Positions 1 to 8,114 of a stretch of 20,645 bases of DNA are shown one piece after another. Source of the DNA: a bacterium (GTDB lineage Bacteria > B130-G9). The stretch spans positions 1-20,645 of the forward strand of contig JAGHCW010000151.1 in the NCBI GenBank assembly GCA_021160245.1. Direction: 5' to 3'. Within the stretch, counting starts at the first letter, position 1. Each line of letters opens with the position of its first letter. A program made the position numbers and the translations under genes. The notes below the pieces were generated by a model. That model had not been told where the DNA came from. It did not search any database and worked only from the letters and a program-made list of their open reading frames with translations.

Positions 1-2
1 AT

Positions 3-860
3 CCTGACACTGATACGAGAAGCGTTGCGGTCTCAAAAAGTGGCGAGGTGTGGTGCGGTTCTCCATACGAAGGCGGCCTCACGGTCTTCGACGGTGCGAA
101 TTGGACCTATCATGACGAGGCCGGCTTGCACGTGTCGGCGCTGAAGTTCGATATGAACGACAACCTTCTTATTGGCACCCAGGGGGGCTTCCAGACGACG
201 GGTCTGGTCAAGTTCGATGGCGAGACCTGGACGTACTACAATGAAGATAGCGCTCCTGATTGGGTCAATTGCGTCGCGATTGACGATGAGCAGCGGATAT
301 GGTGCGGTCTGGGCGGCAATGGCGTCGCAATTCTCGACGGCGAGACTTGGACGGCCTACACGTCAGACGACAACGCTGTCCTTGCAGGAGCGGTGACTGA
401 TATCGAGATGGGAGCGTTCGGAGATGTATGGCTCTCTGCCGTTGAGCATCCGGAATTCGGCGGTGGTGGAGTCGCGCACTTCGACGGTCAAACCTGGGCC
501 GGGTACTCCACCGAGGATGGGTTACCCTCGACAAAAATCTATTGCATTGCCGTGGCGCAGGATGGAACGGTCTGGGCCGGCATGGACGCAGAGGGGGCAT
601 CATTTTTCGACGGGGAGACCTGGACTGCGTGCAGCAAAGAGGACGTGTCCCACGAAGATGTCTTCGTTGCGGACTACGATTCCGCCGGACGGCTGTGGCT
701 GGGCGGCACAAACGGCGTTACGATGTTCGATGGCTTAAGCTTTCGGCAGTTCGACTGTGACCTCGGCTTCCCGGGCTTCTATGCTTATGACATGGCTGAA
801 GGACCCGACGGCAGACTGTGGTTCGCAACATCCGGCGGCGTCGGCGGCTTCAGTCCCTGA
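3..860 (+). CDS. Beta-propeller repeat protein (Reg_prop-like), 5' end cut by window
   Basis: The reading frame is open from the first base of the window, so this is the C-terminal part (about 285 residues) of a longer protein. A GTG at 48 lies inside a propeller strand (GEVWCGS) and is not a believable start. The protein is built from a repeated module of about 40 to 49 residues. Each ends in F/L-D-G-x-x-W (at bases 87, 213, 333, 480, 606, and a degenerate FDGLSF at 726) and is followed by a strand of the type G-x-[LV]-W-x-G. This matches the two-component-regulator propeller repeats known from periplasmic sensor domains and secreted propeller proteins. It ends with the last blade (LWFATSGGVGGFSP) and has no transmembrane segment, kinase or DNA-binding domain after it, so in this form it is not a hybrid sensor. 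Extracellular or periplasmic location is inferred. The partner is unknown, and the next gene is convergent. Confidence 0.85.
   Translation, partial: PDTDTRSVAVSKSGEVWCGSPYEGGLTVFDGANWTYHDEAGLHVSALKFDMNDNLLIGTQGGFQTTGLVKFDGETWTYYNEDSAPDWVNCVAIDDEQRIWCGLGGNGVAILDGETWTAYTSDDNAVLAGAVTDIEMGAFGDVWLSAVEHPEFGGGGVAHFDGQTWAGYSTEDGLPSTKIYCIAVAQDGTVWAGMDAEGASFFDGETWTACSKEDVSHEDVFVADYDSAGRLWLGGTNGVTMFDGLSFRQFDCDLGFPGFYAYDMAEGPDGRLWFATSGGVGGFSP
87..743 (+). repeat. Six in-frame propeller repeats (F/L-D-G-x-x-W)
   Basis: The codons for F/L-D-G recur at 87, 213, 333, 480, 606 and 726, with spacings of 126, 120, 147, 126 and 120 bases. All are multiples of three. The core is strongly conserved in the third and fifth copies (DGETW), while the last is degenerate (FDGLSF). 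More copies probably lie to the left of the window. Confidence 0.75.
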
Positions 861-917
861 TCACACTCGAGAGCTGCTGCCTCTACCCTTAAAGGTCACG
901 AGACCGATGAGACGGGC

Positions 918-1757
918 CTATAGACTGAAATTGATTTTCAGGCCGAGGCCAAGGTAGAGCTTGCCTCGGCGATTCGGGTCCTGGAGGTTTGAGCCAGCAA
1001 ATGCGAAGAGTCGCGTGCCTCCGTACCATTCTGTGCGGTCAAATGGCGCCCATAGTATCTGGCCAGAAAGCCTCTGATGCGTGAGGTTTGCGTCAACGGC
1101 GCGGACGATCTCGAATGCCGGTCCAATCATAAGGCTGGAGCCTCCCTCGCCCTCATGGACGGCCAAAAGCACTGCTGATGTGTTGGAGACTAGAATGTCA
1201 CTCTCGCTGAGCAGCGTCCCACGGATCAGGAAGAACGGCCCATCCCCATCGACAATCCTGAAATAGGAGAGGTCGGTCTTGTTGCTCAGAAAGAACCGTC
1301 CGAACTTGGCTCGCAACGTCGGTTGAAAGCTGAACTGGTGGCCAAGGGCGTGTTCCTCCTCGCCCTTCTTGCGCCATACGTCGTCCTTGTCGAACCTCTC
1401 GTAGGGTGAATCGAAGGATAGAAGAGCGCCTTCGTCCCCCAAAAAACTGTGTAGCGTATATTGTGCCCGTAGCTCAGCGTTGGCGCACGACCACGCGATA
1501 TGCGCGGATAGCTTCGTGCTTGAGGGCGAAACTCCCGCTGATACGCCGCCCTGAAAGCCTGCCCTCTGCTCATATTGGTATTTGTACAGAAGACCGAGAT
1601 CTAGCCCCATCGGAGACAGGCCGATGCTCATCATGGGCTGCCCCGGCCCCTCCGAGGCATTCTCGCCCTGACTGTCGGCGCCGTCTTCCGTTTCCTCAGC
1701 CAAGACCGCTAATGGCAGAAGAACGACAAGAATGGTTAGAACTGCCATAGATTTCAC
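918..1757 (-). CDS. Predicted outer-membrane beta-barrel protein, unknown function
   Basis: I do not recognise a named family. With a GTG start at 1757 the protein is about 279 residues and opens with a textbook signal peptide: a Lys near the start, a hydrophobic core of about 14 residues, and likely cleavage after VLA near residue 20. A short acidic Gly/Ser/Glu linker follows. The rest consists of alternating polar and hydrophobic strands (for example ILWAPFDRTEWYGGTRLFAF), ending in a strand-like tail LGLGLKINFSL, as in small outer-membrane barrels. The last residue is Leu rather than the usual Phe. The GTG is preferred over a TTG at 1787 because AAGGAGA sits nine bases upstream and the resulting signal peptide is clean. 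The gene follows the Lon-like protease gene by 47 bases (17 if the TTG is used) on the same strand, so co-transcription is likely. Confidence 0.7.
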   Translation of the reverse strand: MKSMAVLTILVVLLPLAVLAEETEDGADSQGENASEGPGQPMMSIGLSPMGLDLGLLYKYQYEQRAGFQGGVSAGVSPSSTKLSAHIAWSCANAELRAQYTLHSFLGDEGALLSFDSPYERFDKDDVWRKKGEEEHALGHQFSFQPTLRAKFGRFFLSNKTDLSYFRIVDGDGPFFLIRGTLLSESDILVSNTSAVLLAVHEGEGGSSLMIGPAFEIVRAVDANLTHQRLSGQILWAPFDRTEWYGGTRLFAFAGSNLQDPNRRGKLYLGLGLKINFSL

Positions 1758-1766
1758 AAATGTCGG

Positions 1767-1773
1767 TCTCCTT
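1767..1773 (-). promoter_or_regulatory. Ribosome binding site selecting the GTG start of the barrel gene
   Basis: The minus strand reads AAGGAGA here, nine bases before the GTG at 1757. The competing TTG at 1787 lies upstream of this motif and has only a weak AGAGG in front of it. Confidence 0.55.
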
Positions 1774-1804
1774 CGAGATGAATGCAACTGTGAAACCTCT
1801 GGGA

Positions 1805-4255
1805 TCAGTCGTCCTTCTTGCCCGATGAGAACTCCTTCTGAGCGATCGCGAGCTTCATAAGCTTCGCGTTGACCAGGTGGTTTATCGTGCCCTCAGGAAA
1901 AGCGCCGTCCTTGTCCGCCTCACCAGCCGGGACACCGGTTAGAATCTCGATGCCCGAATCAATCGTGTCGATGGGATAGATGTGGAATTTGCCGCTTGCT
2001 GCCGCCTCAACCACGTCCCGACGAAGCATGAGCGACTCAACATTGGCTCTCGGAATCAAGACGCCCTGCTCGCCGCTCAGACCCTTCGCCTTACAGACGT
2101 CGAAGAACCCCTCGATCTTGAAATTGGCGCCTCCTATGGCCTGAACCTCACCCTTCTGATTGACCGAGCCGGTTACGGCCAGGCCCTGCTTGATCGGAAC
2201 CTCCGAAAGGCTGGATAGCAGCGCATAGAGCTCCGTAGATGAGGCGCTATCTCCGTCGATGCCAGAGTATGATTGCTCAAAGCAGATGCTTGCGGAGAGG
2301 TTCAGTGGCTTGTCCTGACCGAATCTCTGGTGCAGATAGCCCGATAGAATAAGAACGCCCTTGTCGTGAGTGCTGCCAGAGAGCTTCGCCTCGCGCTCGA
2401 TGTTGACAATCCCGGCCTCCCCAGCGGCGGTAGAGACGGTTATCCTACTCGGCTGTCCAAATGCGTAGTTCGCCGTCTGAAGGACTGCAAGGCCGTTTAC
2501 CTGGCCCACCTTCGCCCCCTCAACGTCGATCATTATCGTACCATCGGTTATCATCTGTTTGATCTTCGATTCGGTCAGATTGTGCCGTTCGATGGCGGCA
2601 TCTATCGCGGCCTGCACGTGCTCTTCGGTGACGGATTTTGCCCCCTCGTCATTCGCAATCAGGTTCGCCTCGCTCATAAGATTGGCCAGCTCGCCAAAAC
2701 GAGTTGAGAGCTTGTCCCGTCGGCCCGCTTTTCTGATGGCAAACTCCAGCATCGCGCCGAGCGCGCTCTTCTGGAAGCGAATCAGCTTTTTATCCCGCCT
2801 TATCTTCGCGAGAACAGCAACAAAGTGGTTCACATTCTTCGGTGAGAATGACATCTGCGAATCGAATTGAGCGAGTATCTTGAACGTCTTCTTGAAGTCG
2901 TCATCCAAACCGTGAAGCAACTCGTAAAGCCGCATGTCGCCTATCATGACTACCTTAACGGTCAAATCGATGGGCTCCGGCTGGAGCGACTGATGGCCAA
3001 ACGGAGAGCCGAAGTCCGGAGTGGAAATCCTGAGCTGCTGGTTCTTGAGCGCACGCTTGAGCTGCTCCCAGACGCCGGACTGCGTGAGAAGATCGTGTGC
3101 ATTCAGAATTAGGTAACCACCGTCTGCCTCAAGAAGCGAGCCAGCCCGTATCCTCGTGAAGTCTGTTTGCCACTGGCCCGGCCCCCCACCCAAAATGTCT
3201 ATCGTGCCGAAAAGGTTGCGAGCCGTCGGCTCCGTCTCGACAATAATTGGCGTGTCATCCCTGTCTGCGTTGTCCAGAATCACGTTGACCCGATAGTTCA
3301 AGAACGGGTCCTGCGACTCGTCCTTTGAACGTCCGTGTCCGGCCGCTTGCGTCTGCGAGGAGCCATCTCTCTCGGGCCGGAAGAGGTTGAGCCGCGCGAC
3401 AATGCTCTTGCGAACCGCATCCAGATATTTGGATACCTTCTTGTCGGAATAGCTATCCTTCAAGTCCTCAATCGGGCCCTTCACGAGAGCGTCGCCGAAG
3501 GCCATTGTAAGGCCCCTCATGCTCTCCAATGCCTCTCGTTCCAGCTGACGCGTCCTCTTAAGTGTCGCTGCGAGCTCTGCCTTCAACTCAAGATAAAGCT
3601 TCTTGAATGCCTCGAGATCATCAACCTTAACCTTGTCCTCGGCCAAGGCTTGATCGAAATCCTCAGGCGAAACAGGCTTGCCATCGATCGCGGGAAATAC
3701 GTCGGGAACAGTCATCGGTCCGACCTTGACCTGGGCAACTACGAACCGGGTGTCCTTTATCTTCTCCTCAAACTCACCCAGGATACGCTGCCCCTTCTCC
3801 TTGTACTTCTCCTCAATGCCTTGACTGGCCTCGGCAAAGGATTTGTCCTCGAGCAGTCGAGGCACCTGCTGTTTGAGCTGGTCGATCAGCTGCTCCATAT
3901 CAGCCTTCAGCCTCTTTGCCTCTCCCTTGCTGAGGGAAAGAAGCGTAGGACAAGAGGGCTTAGCAAAATTGTGAACATAGCACCGGTCCAAAGGAGCGTC
4001 CGAGACCGGATTGATTCTCTTGACGATTTCTTTGACTGTTGACGTTCGCCCAGTCCCCATAAGGCCGCAGACAAATACGTTGTAACCCCTTCCAGGGAGT
4101 GAAAGTCCTGTCTTCAGCGCGGAAATCGCCCTGTCCTGGCCAACTGTCCCTTGAATGGGCTCAGTCTCCTCAATCTTATTGACCTTGAAGTCATATTTCT
4201 TATAGGACCATCTAAGCTCTTCCAGCTTAAGCTCTTCGACTCTATTCCCCGACAT
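1805..4255 (-). CDS. Lon-like ATP-dependent protease (COG1067 / AAA_32 family, S16 peptidase)
   Basis: This 816-residue protein fits the Lon-related family with a split AAA module and a C-terminal S16 protease domain. The P-loop is GLMGTGRT (64-71), with Arg in place of the usual Lys; I recall GTGRT being normal for this family. A helical, charged region rich in coiled-coil-like stretches (about 100-300) interrupts the ATPase. The C-terminal protease domain holds the Ser-Lys dyad, Ser670 in GDSAS and Lys713 in GGANFK. They are 43 residues apart, the same spacing as Ser679/Lys722 of E. coli Lon. There is no signal peptide, so it should act in the cytoplasm on misfolded or regulatory proteins; substrates are unknown. 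It is first in a two-gene unit with the downstream barrel protein. The ATG start follows GGGAGCC in the leader. The C-terminal tail is lysine-rich (KKDD). Confidence 0.93.
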   Translation of the reverse strand: MSGNRVEELKLEELRWSYKKYDFKVNKIEETEPIQGTVGQDRAISALKTGLSLPGRGYNVFVCGLMGTGRTSTVKEIVKRINPVSDAPLDRCYVHNFAKPSCPTLLSLSKGEAKRLKADMEQLIDQLKQQVPRLLEDKSFAEASQGIEEKYKEKGQRILGEFEEKIKDTRFVVAQVKVGPMTVPDVFPAIDGKPVSPEDFDQALAEDKVKVDDLEAFKKLYLELKAELAATLKRTRQLEREALESMRGLTMAFGDALVKGPIEDLKDSYSDKKVSKYLDAVRKSIVARLNLFRPERDGSSQTQAAGHGRSKDESQDPFLNYRVNVILDNADRDDTPIIVETEPTARNLFGTIDILGGGPGQWQTDFTRIRAGSLLEADGGYLILNAHDLLTQSGVWEQLKRALKNQQLRISTPDFGSPFGHQSLQPEPIDLTVKVVMIGDMRLYELLHGLDDDFKKTFKILAQFDSQMSFSPKNVNHFVAVLAKIRRDKKLIRFQKSALGAMLEFAIRKAGRRDKLSTRFGELANLMSEANLIANDEGAKSVTEEHVQAAIDAAIERHNLTESKIKQMITDGTIMIDVEGAKVGQVNGLAVLQTANYAFGQPSRITVSTAAGEAGIVNIEREAKLSGSTHDKGVLILSGYLHQRFGQDKPLNLSASICFEQSYSGIDGDSASSTELYALLSSLSEVPIKQGLAVTGSVNQKGEVQAIGGANFKIEGFFDVCKAKGLSGEQGVLIPRANVESLMLRRDVVEAAASGKFHIYPIDTIDSGIEILTGVPAGEADKDGAFPEGTINHLVNAKLMKLAIAQKEFSSGKKDD

Positions 4256-4280
4256 TTCGGCTCCCTGATATTGGCATCGT

Positions 4281-4312
4281 ATTTTACATAATGCGGCTAA
4301 AACTCACATCAA
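4281..4312 (-). promoter_or_regulatory. Possible promoter of the Lon-like protease gene
   Basis: On the minus strand TTGATG (4307-4312) resembles a -35 box. It is followed by TATGTA (4285-4290, 16-base spacer) running into TAAAAT (4281-4286, 20-base spacer). Neither combination is a perfect sigma70 promoter, but this is the most AT-rich, promoter-like stretch upstream of the gene, about 30 bases from its ATG. Confidence 0.25.
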
Positions 4313-4564
4313 TAAGGCAAGACCATATAGCAGCAGCAGCAGCCCTGCAAGAGACGAGTGCCATTCACAAATAACGTGATTGAGGCATCCTGAAAACCCC
4401 TTCAATAGGCGACTCAGAAATGTGAATACAGAAACTCCGCGTTCTTAGTGGATTTCTGCTCAACTTTTGGTCATACTCCTAATTTAATTGTTTCGGAAAG
4501 GGATTCGATACATCCCTCAGCGGTTGGCCGGAGCGATTTTTGAACCACCGCAAATGCAGAAATG

Positions 4565-4570
4565 AGGAGA
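4565..4570 (+). promoter_or_regulatory. Ribosome binding site selecting ATG 4576
   Basis: GAGGAG lies five bases before the ATG at 4576. It decides this start over the in-frame TTG at 4540, which has no Shine-Dalgarno-like sequence. Confidence 0.7.
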
Positions 4571-4575
4571 ACGCG

Positions 4576-6762
4576 ATGAAGATAGCGTGTTTACGCGGCC
4601 AATGGCGCGCCGGTTTTCTGGTGGTCTGTGCTGCGATGACTCTATGGATTATGGTTGCGGACGTCGTTCATGCGGGCCCAACTGTGAGCATATACACAGA
4701 CGGCGCCGAATATATCGAGGGCGACACGATTGAGGTGAGCCTCACCGCAAGGAACTTTGACGCGGCGATGAGCGTCGATGTCTATGTGGGCCTTCTGACC
4801 TGGGATGACGGGCTATATACGATTGGAGGCGATGGCTGGACCGGAAACATCGCCCCCTGGGTCTGCAACATTTACATCCCAATGCCCTTTAATCTGAACC
4901 GGACGGTCTTCTTTACAGTCCCAATTCCAAGCGAAATGCCGCCAATCGGACACGAGGGCAACTACAGCCTCGCAGCCGGGCTCGCAAGCCCCGGTCAGTT
5001 CTCATTCGTAAGCGAGCTCAGTTTCGCCTCGTTCACGATCATCTCGCTGGGCATACCAACCGCGTCTATAGAATCGATCACGCCAAACCCGGCGATTCGG
5101 GCGAGAGATACCGTCGTGTTCCGAGGACACGGGACGGATACCGACGGCTCAATCACAGCTTACGAATGGCGATCTGACATAGATGGAGTCCTAGACGAAA
5201 GCGACGAGTTTCAAATGCCGGCAGCCGATCTGACGCTCGGAACGCATACTATCTCCCTCAAGGTCATGGATGATGAAGACCATTGGTCAAGAGCTGTAAC
5301 GCGCGAGCTAAGCATTGAGGATACGAATCTGCCGCCAACCGCCTATATTGATCTGGTCTTCCCAAGTCCCGCGGCACAGGGCGAGGACATCGTGGAGTTT
5401 GTGGGCCACGGAAGCGACCTAGAAGGCCCTGTGGCCGCCTATGAGTGGAGCTCTAATATCGATGGCTTCATCAGCGGCGAGAGTCGCGCAGACATTTCCG
5501 CATCAGAACTCACACCCGGAACTCATGTCATCTCCTATCGAGTAATGGACGAAAAAGACGTCTGGTCGGAGACAGTTACCGCATCTCTTGAGATATGGGC
5601 CGCCGCTGCTGAGGAACTGCATGTTAACGCCTCAGCCGGCAGCGATGCGAACAGTGGCTCAATTGAATCTCCCCTCAAGACGATAACTCAAGCACTGCTG
5701 ATGACTGTGCCAGCAACGTCATCGCCTGTGAAAATTATCGTCGCGCAAGGGACGTACTCGGCAGAGACAAACGGGGAGTCGCTTCCGCTACAAATGAAGC
5801 CCTGGGTCTATCTGATTGGCGCCGGAAGGGACGACACGATCATCTCCGCCGACGGAACTGCGCCTCATGTGCTATCCTGCATTGACTCGCCCGGAACAAG
5901 AATAGAAGGCCTCCAAATAACGGGAGGCAACGCCTCCGGACAAGGCGCCGACCAAAATGGAGGCGGCATTATCTGCATGAATAGCTCAACGGTCGTTCTC
6001 AGCTGCGTGATCTCAAATAATGCGGCAATCGAACTCGCCGGAGGCATCTATTTCTTCCGAACTTCCGCTCTCGTCTCCAACTGCATTTTGACGGGCAATA
6101 CCGCAAGCGCAGGAGGCGCAATACATTGCGATGAGAGCTCTCCGACAATCAGGGGCAACATCATATCCGGCAATGAGGCCGGAAACCACGGAGGCGCGAT
6201 TTACTTCTATAAGAGCACGGCAAGCGTTGAGAACAACTGGCTCGTTGACAACTCGGCCGGAACCTACGGAGGGGCGATACGCTGCAATCAACACGGCTCG
6301 CCAATCATCAAGAACAACTTGATCGCCGGCAATTCCGCGTCCACAGGAGGCGCGATGGCCCTGAGTTCGATAAGTTCACCCACGATCTTAAGCTGCACCA
6401 TTGCGAACAACTCCGCACGGGCGCACACGGGAGGCATATACTGCACATCAAACAGCTCTCCCATACTAGAGAACTGCATATTATGGGATAACGACCGCGA
6501 CATATACAAGGTCTCAGGCTGCAATCCCGTAATCACCTACACTGACATTGAGGACGGCTACAGCGGTGAGGGCAATATCAGTAACGACCCCATATTCATG
6601 CCCGGCGCCTTGGGCGAGTACTATCTGGACCCGTCCAGCCCTTGCATAAACTCCGGAAGCAAATCCGCACGTGACGCCGGAATGAGCGAGCTAACAACGC
6701 AGGCGTCCGGCGCACCCGACAGCGGCATTATAGACATGGGCTACCATTCACCAATTCTGTAA
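4576..6762 (+). CDS. Secreted PKD-like / parallel beta-helix protein
   Basis: The 728-residue product starts with a signal peptide (residues 1 to about 33, likely cut after VHA). Next comes a beta-sandwich of about 120 residues with no family I can name, then two PKD-like domains. These begin near residues 157 and 252 and share the pattern F-x-G-H-G-[ST]-D ... A-Y-E-W-x-S and G-T-H-x-I-S. A DUF1565-type segment begins near 345 (HVNASAGSDANSGS followed by SPLKTITQAL), the usual opening of a right-handed beta-helix. About seven coils follow (roughly 460-640), each with G-G-[AIG]-I and an N-N or G-N turn. The end has the common NDPIF ... SPCINSG ... DMGYH motif of polymorphic beta-helix proteins. 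Such proteins are exported and may bind or cut polysaccharide, but no catalytic residues can be assigned. I see no C-terminal sorting tag or autotransporter barrel. It is monocistronic, and the next gene is convergent. Confidence 0.88.
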   Translation: MKIACLRGQWRAGFLVVCAAMTLWIMVADVVHAGPTVSIYTDGAEYIEGDTIEVSLTARNFDAAMSVDVYVGLLTWDDGLYTIGGDGWTGNIAPWVCNIYIPMPFNLNRTVFFTVPIPSEMPPIGHEGNYSLAAGLASPGQFSFVSELSFASFTIISLGIPTASIESITPNPAIRARDTVVFRGHGTDTDGSITAYEWRSDIDGVLDESDEFQMPAADLTLGTHTISLKVMDDEDHWSRAVTRELSIEDTNLPPTAYIDLVFPSPAAQGEDIVEFVGHGSDLEGPVAAYEWSSNIDGFISGESRADISASELTPGTHVISYRVMDEKDVWSETVTASLEIWAAAAEELHVNASAGSDANSGSIESPLKTITQALLMTVPATSSPVKIIVAQGTYSAETNGESLPLQMKPWVYLIGAGRDDTIISADGTAPHVLSCIDSPGTRIEGLQITGGNASGQGADQNGGGIICMNSSTVVLSCVISNNAAIELAGGIYFFRTSALVSNCILTGNTASAGGAIHCDESSPTIRGNIISGNEAGNHGGAIYFYKSTASVENNWLVDNSAGTYGGAIRCNQHGSPIIKNNLIAGNSASTGGAMALSSISSPTILSCTIANNSARAHTGGIYCTSNSSPILENCILWDNDRDIYKVSGCNPVITYTDIEDGYSGEGNISNDPIFMPGALGEYYLDPSSPCINSGSKSARDAGMSELTTQASGAPDSGIIDMGYHSPIL
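5959..6450 (+). repeat. Beta-helix coil repeats with a 78-base period
   Basis: A GGAGGC/GGAGGG motif encoding Gly-Gly recurs at 5959, 6040, 6112, 6190, 6268, 6346 and 6430. The spacings are 81, 72, 78, 78, 78 and 84 bases (24 to 28 residues per coil). Three consecutive intervals are exactly 26 codons. These are protein-level repeats inside the gene, not an independent DNA element. Confidence 0.75.
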
Positions 6763-6903
6763 ATACAAGGCCCCCAGCCGGCGGTCAGCGAGGAATGGGG
6801 ACAAGCAGCACGGGCACAGCAAAGCTCATTCTCAGGCAGAGCAATATGATATGTCCATGCGTCTGCATTGAGCCCCTTTGGAGGCTTATGAAGCCCTGCA
6901 GGT

Positions 6904-7983
6904 CTAGAATGTCTTGAGCCGGGTCACTGTCTCCGCGTCAAGCGCCAAGCAGGCTTCGACCATCAACTTGACCGCATTGTCAAAATCATCCCGATGTATG
7001 ACGCTGTTGTGGGAATGACCATATCTGGTTGCAATCCCAATATAAAGCGCCAAAACGCCCGTGCCGGCAATCTGGATACGACCGGCGTCCGTTCCCCCTC
7101 TTGGGATAGTTCCGAGAAAATGCCTGATCTTCTTTTCCTCGCAAAGTTCGATCATAAAATCCCTGAACCTCGGGTTTGGAAACACGCCTCCACCGCAAAC
7201 CATCACGCCCACACCATTACCCGCTCTGTCCGCCCGTCCTTTATCGTGCCCCGGCGTATCGAACGCGCCACAGATATCAACTGCAAAAGCCACATCCGGA
7301 CGGACGCTCGAACTGCTGGTCTTGGCGCCTCGTAGGCCAACCTCCTCCTGCGCCGTGCCGACACCGTAAACCGTGTTGTGATGCCGGCGCTTGCTCTTTG
7401 CAAGCCGCTTCAACGCCTCAACCATGATTCCAACGCCAATCCTGTCGTCCCAGGCCTTCGACATGAACATCTTGGGGTTGCTCATTATCTCAAATTTCGA
7501 GACTGGCGTTATCGGGTCGCCCGGCCGGATATCCAGATGCTCCTTGACGTCAAAATCCACCGACTGCCCGACATCAATGAAGAGTTCCTTCATCTTCAAT
7601 ACTTTGTCTATCTTCTGGTCGTCAAAGTCCCACGGGTCGGCCGAGCCGATGACGCCGAGAACTCTGCCCTTGCGCGTCGCTATCGACACCTTCTGCGAAA
7701 GCATGTTGCGGGTTGACCAACCACCGACGGGCAAAAACTTCACATATCCGTCGTCGGTAACCTGCTGAACGATGAATCCAACTTCGTCTATATGACCACA
7801 GATCATTATACGGGGACCATCCGACTCGCCCGGCAGTTTGCATATAACGCTCCCGAGATTGTCCCGCTCAATCTCGCAGATGCCCCCCAATTCACCCTCG
7901 ACCAATCCGCCGACCTCATGCTCAAAGCCGGAGATACCATCCGTCTCACTCAGCCTTTTTAGAAATCTCGTGGTTGCGTTCAT
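6904..7983 (-). CDS. M42 family metallo-aminopeptidase
   Basis: The 359-residue protein matches the M42 family (cytoplasmic tetrahedral aminopeptidases of the TET/PepA/YsdC type), which release N-terminal residues from peptides using two metal ions. Visible ligands and catalytic residues are His64 and Asp66 (GHIDEVGF), the bridging Asp179 (AWDDRIG), Glu213/Glu214 (AQEEVGLRG), Asp236 (VDICGAFDTPG) and His323 (RYGHSHNSV). The GGTDAGRIQ motif is also typical. The length is normal. The ATG follows AAAGGGGAAAG, a strong ribosome binding site. It is the last gene of the long minus-strand run, 131 bases after the enoyl-CoA hydratase gene, and it faces the beta-helix gene. It probably recycles peptides left by proteases; the preferred residue cannot be predicted. 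Confidence 0.93.
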   Translation of the reverse strand: MNATTRFLKRLSETDGISGFEHEVGGLVEGELGGICEIERDNLGSVICKLPGESDGPRIMICGHIDEVGFIVQQVTDDGYVKFLPVGGWSTRNMLSQKVSIATRKGRVLGVIGSADPWDFDDQKIDKVLKMKELFIDVGQSVDFDVKEHLDIRPGDPITPVSKFEIMSNPKMFMSKAWDDRIGVGIMVEALKRLAKSKRRHHNTVYGVGTAQEEVGLRGAKTSSSSVRPDVAFAVDICGAFDTPGHDKGRADRAGNGVGVMVCGGGVFPNPRFRDFMIELCEEKKIRHFLGTIPRGGTDAGRIQIAGTGVLALYIGIATRYGHSHNSVIHRDDFDNAVKLMVEACLALDAETVTRLKTF

Positions 7984-8030
7984 CTTTCCCCTTTTATTCC
8001 ATCGGTCTAGTGATGGCCAGGCAACGCCTT

Positions 8031-8055
8031 ATCTTAAGCCGCCGTGATTTAAGAT
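8031..8055. repeat. Short AT-rich inverted repeat upstream of the M42 gene
   Basis: ATCTTAA (8031-8037) and TTAAGAT (8049-8055) form a perfect seven-base dyad around an 11-base centre, about 50 bases before the peptidase ATG. The size and spacing would suit an operator for a dimeric regulator. It lacks the GC-rich stem and T-run of a terminator. It could be chance. Confidence 0.3.
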
Positions 8056-8114
8056 TCGTAGAGACAATCGTCCTGTGATAATATCAGTGAAGCTCTCGCC
8101 ACTTTCTGCGCTAT

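Larger units (their letters stand above)
4256..4575. other. Divergent intergenic region (320 bases) between lon-like and beta-helix genes
   Basis: This spacer separates two divergent genes and must carry both of their promoters. I see a candidate minus-strand promoter near 4281-4312, a short CAG run (four units from 4331), an AT-rich stretch near 4470-4492, and the ribosome binding site of the beta-helix gene at 4565-4570. I find no convincing small gene, hairpin, riboswitch or tRNA in it. A plus-strand TTG at 4540 is in frame with the beta-helix gene but would place residues in front of its signal peptide. Confidence 0.6.

Noticed and set aside
265-711. Minus-strand open frame opposite the propeller gene
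   Set aside because: It is Arg/Pro/His-rich and low-information, the complement of the repeated propeller codons.
3335-4042. Long plus-strand open frame (235 codons) opposite the Lon-like protease gene
   Set aside because: It is antisense to a strongly supported protease. Its translation is Leu/Arg-rich with no recognisable motif, as expected from the complementary frame.
4331-4342. Four CAG units, considered as a microsatellite or phase-variation tract
   Set aside because: It is too short, and its position relative to any promoter box suggests no effect. Probably chance.
6763-6903. Convergent spacer examined for a bidirectional terminator
   Set aside because: GC-rich patches exist (near 6768-6790 and 6870-6890), but no stem of useful length followed by a T-run could be found on either strand.
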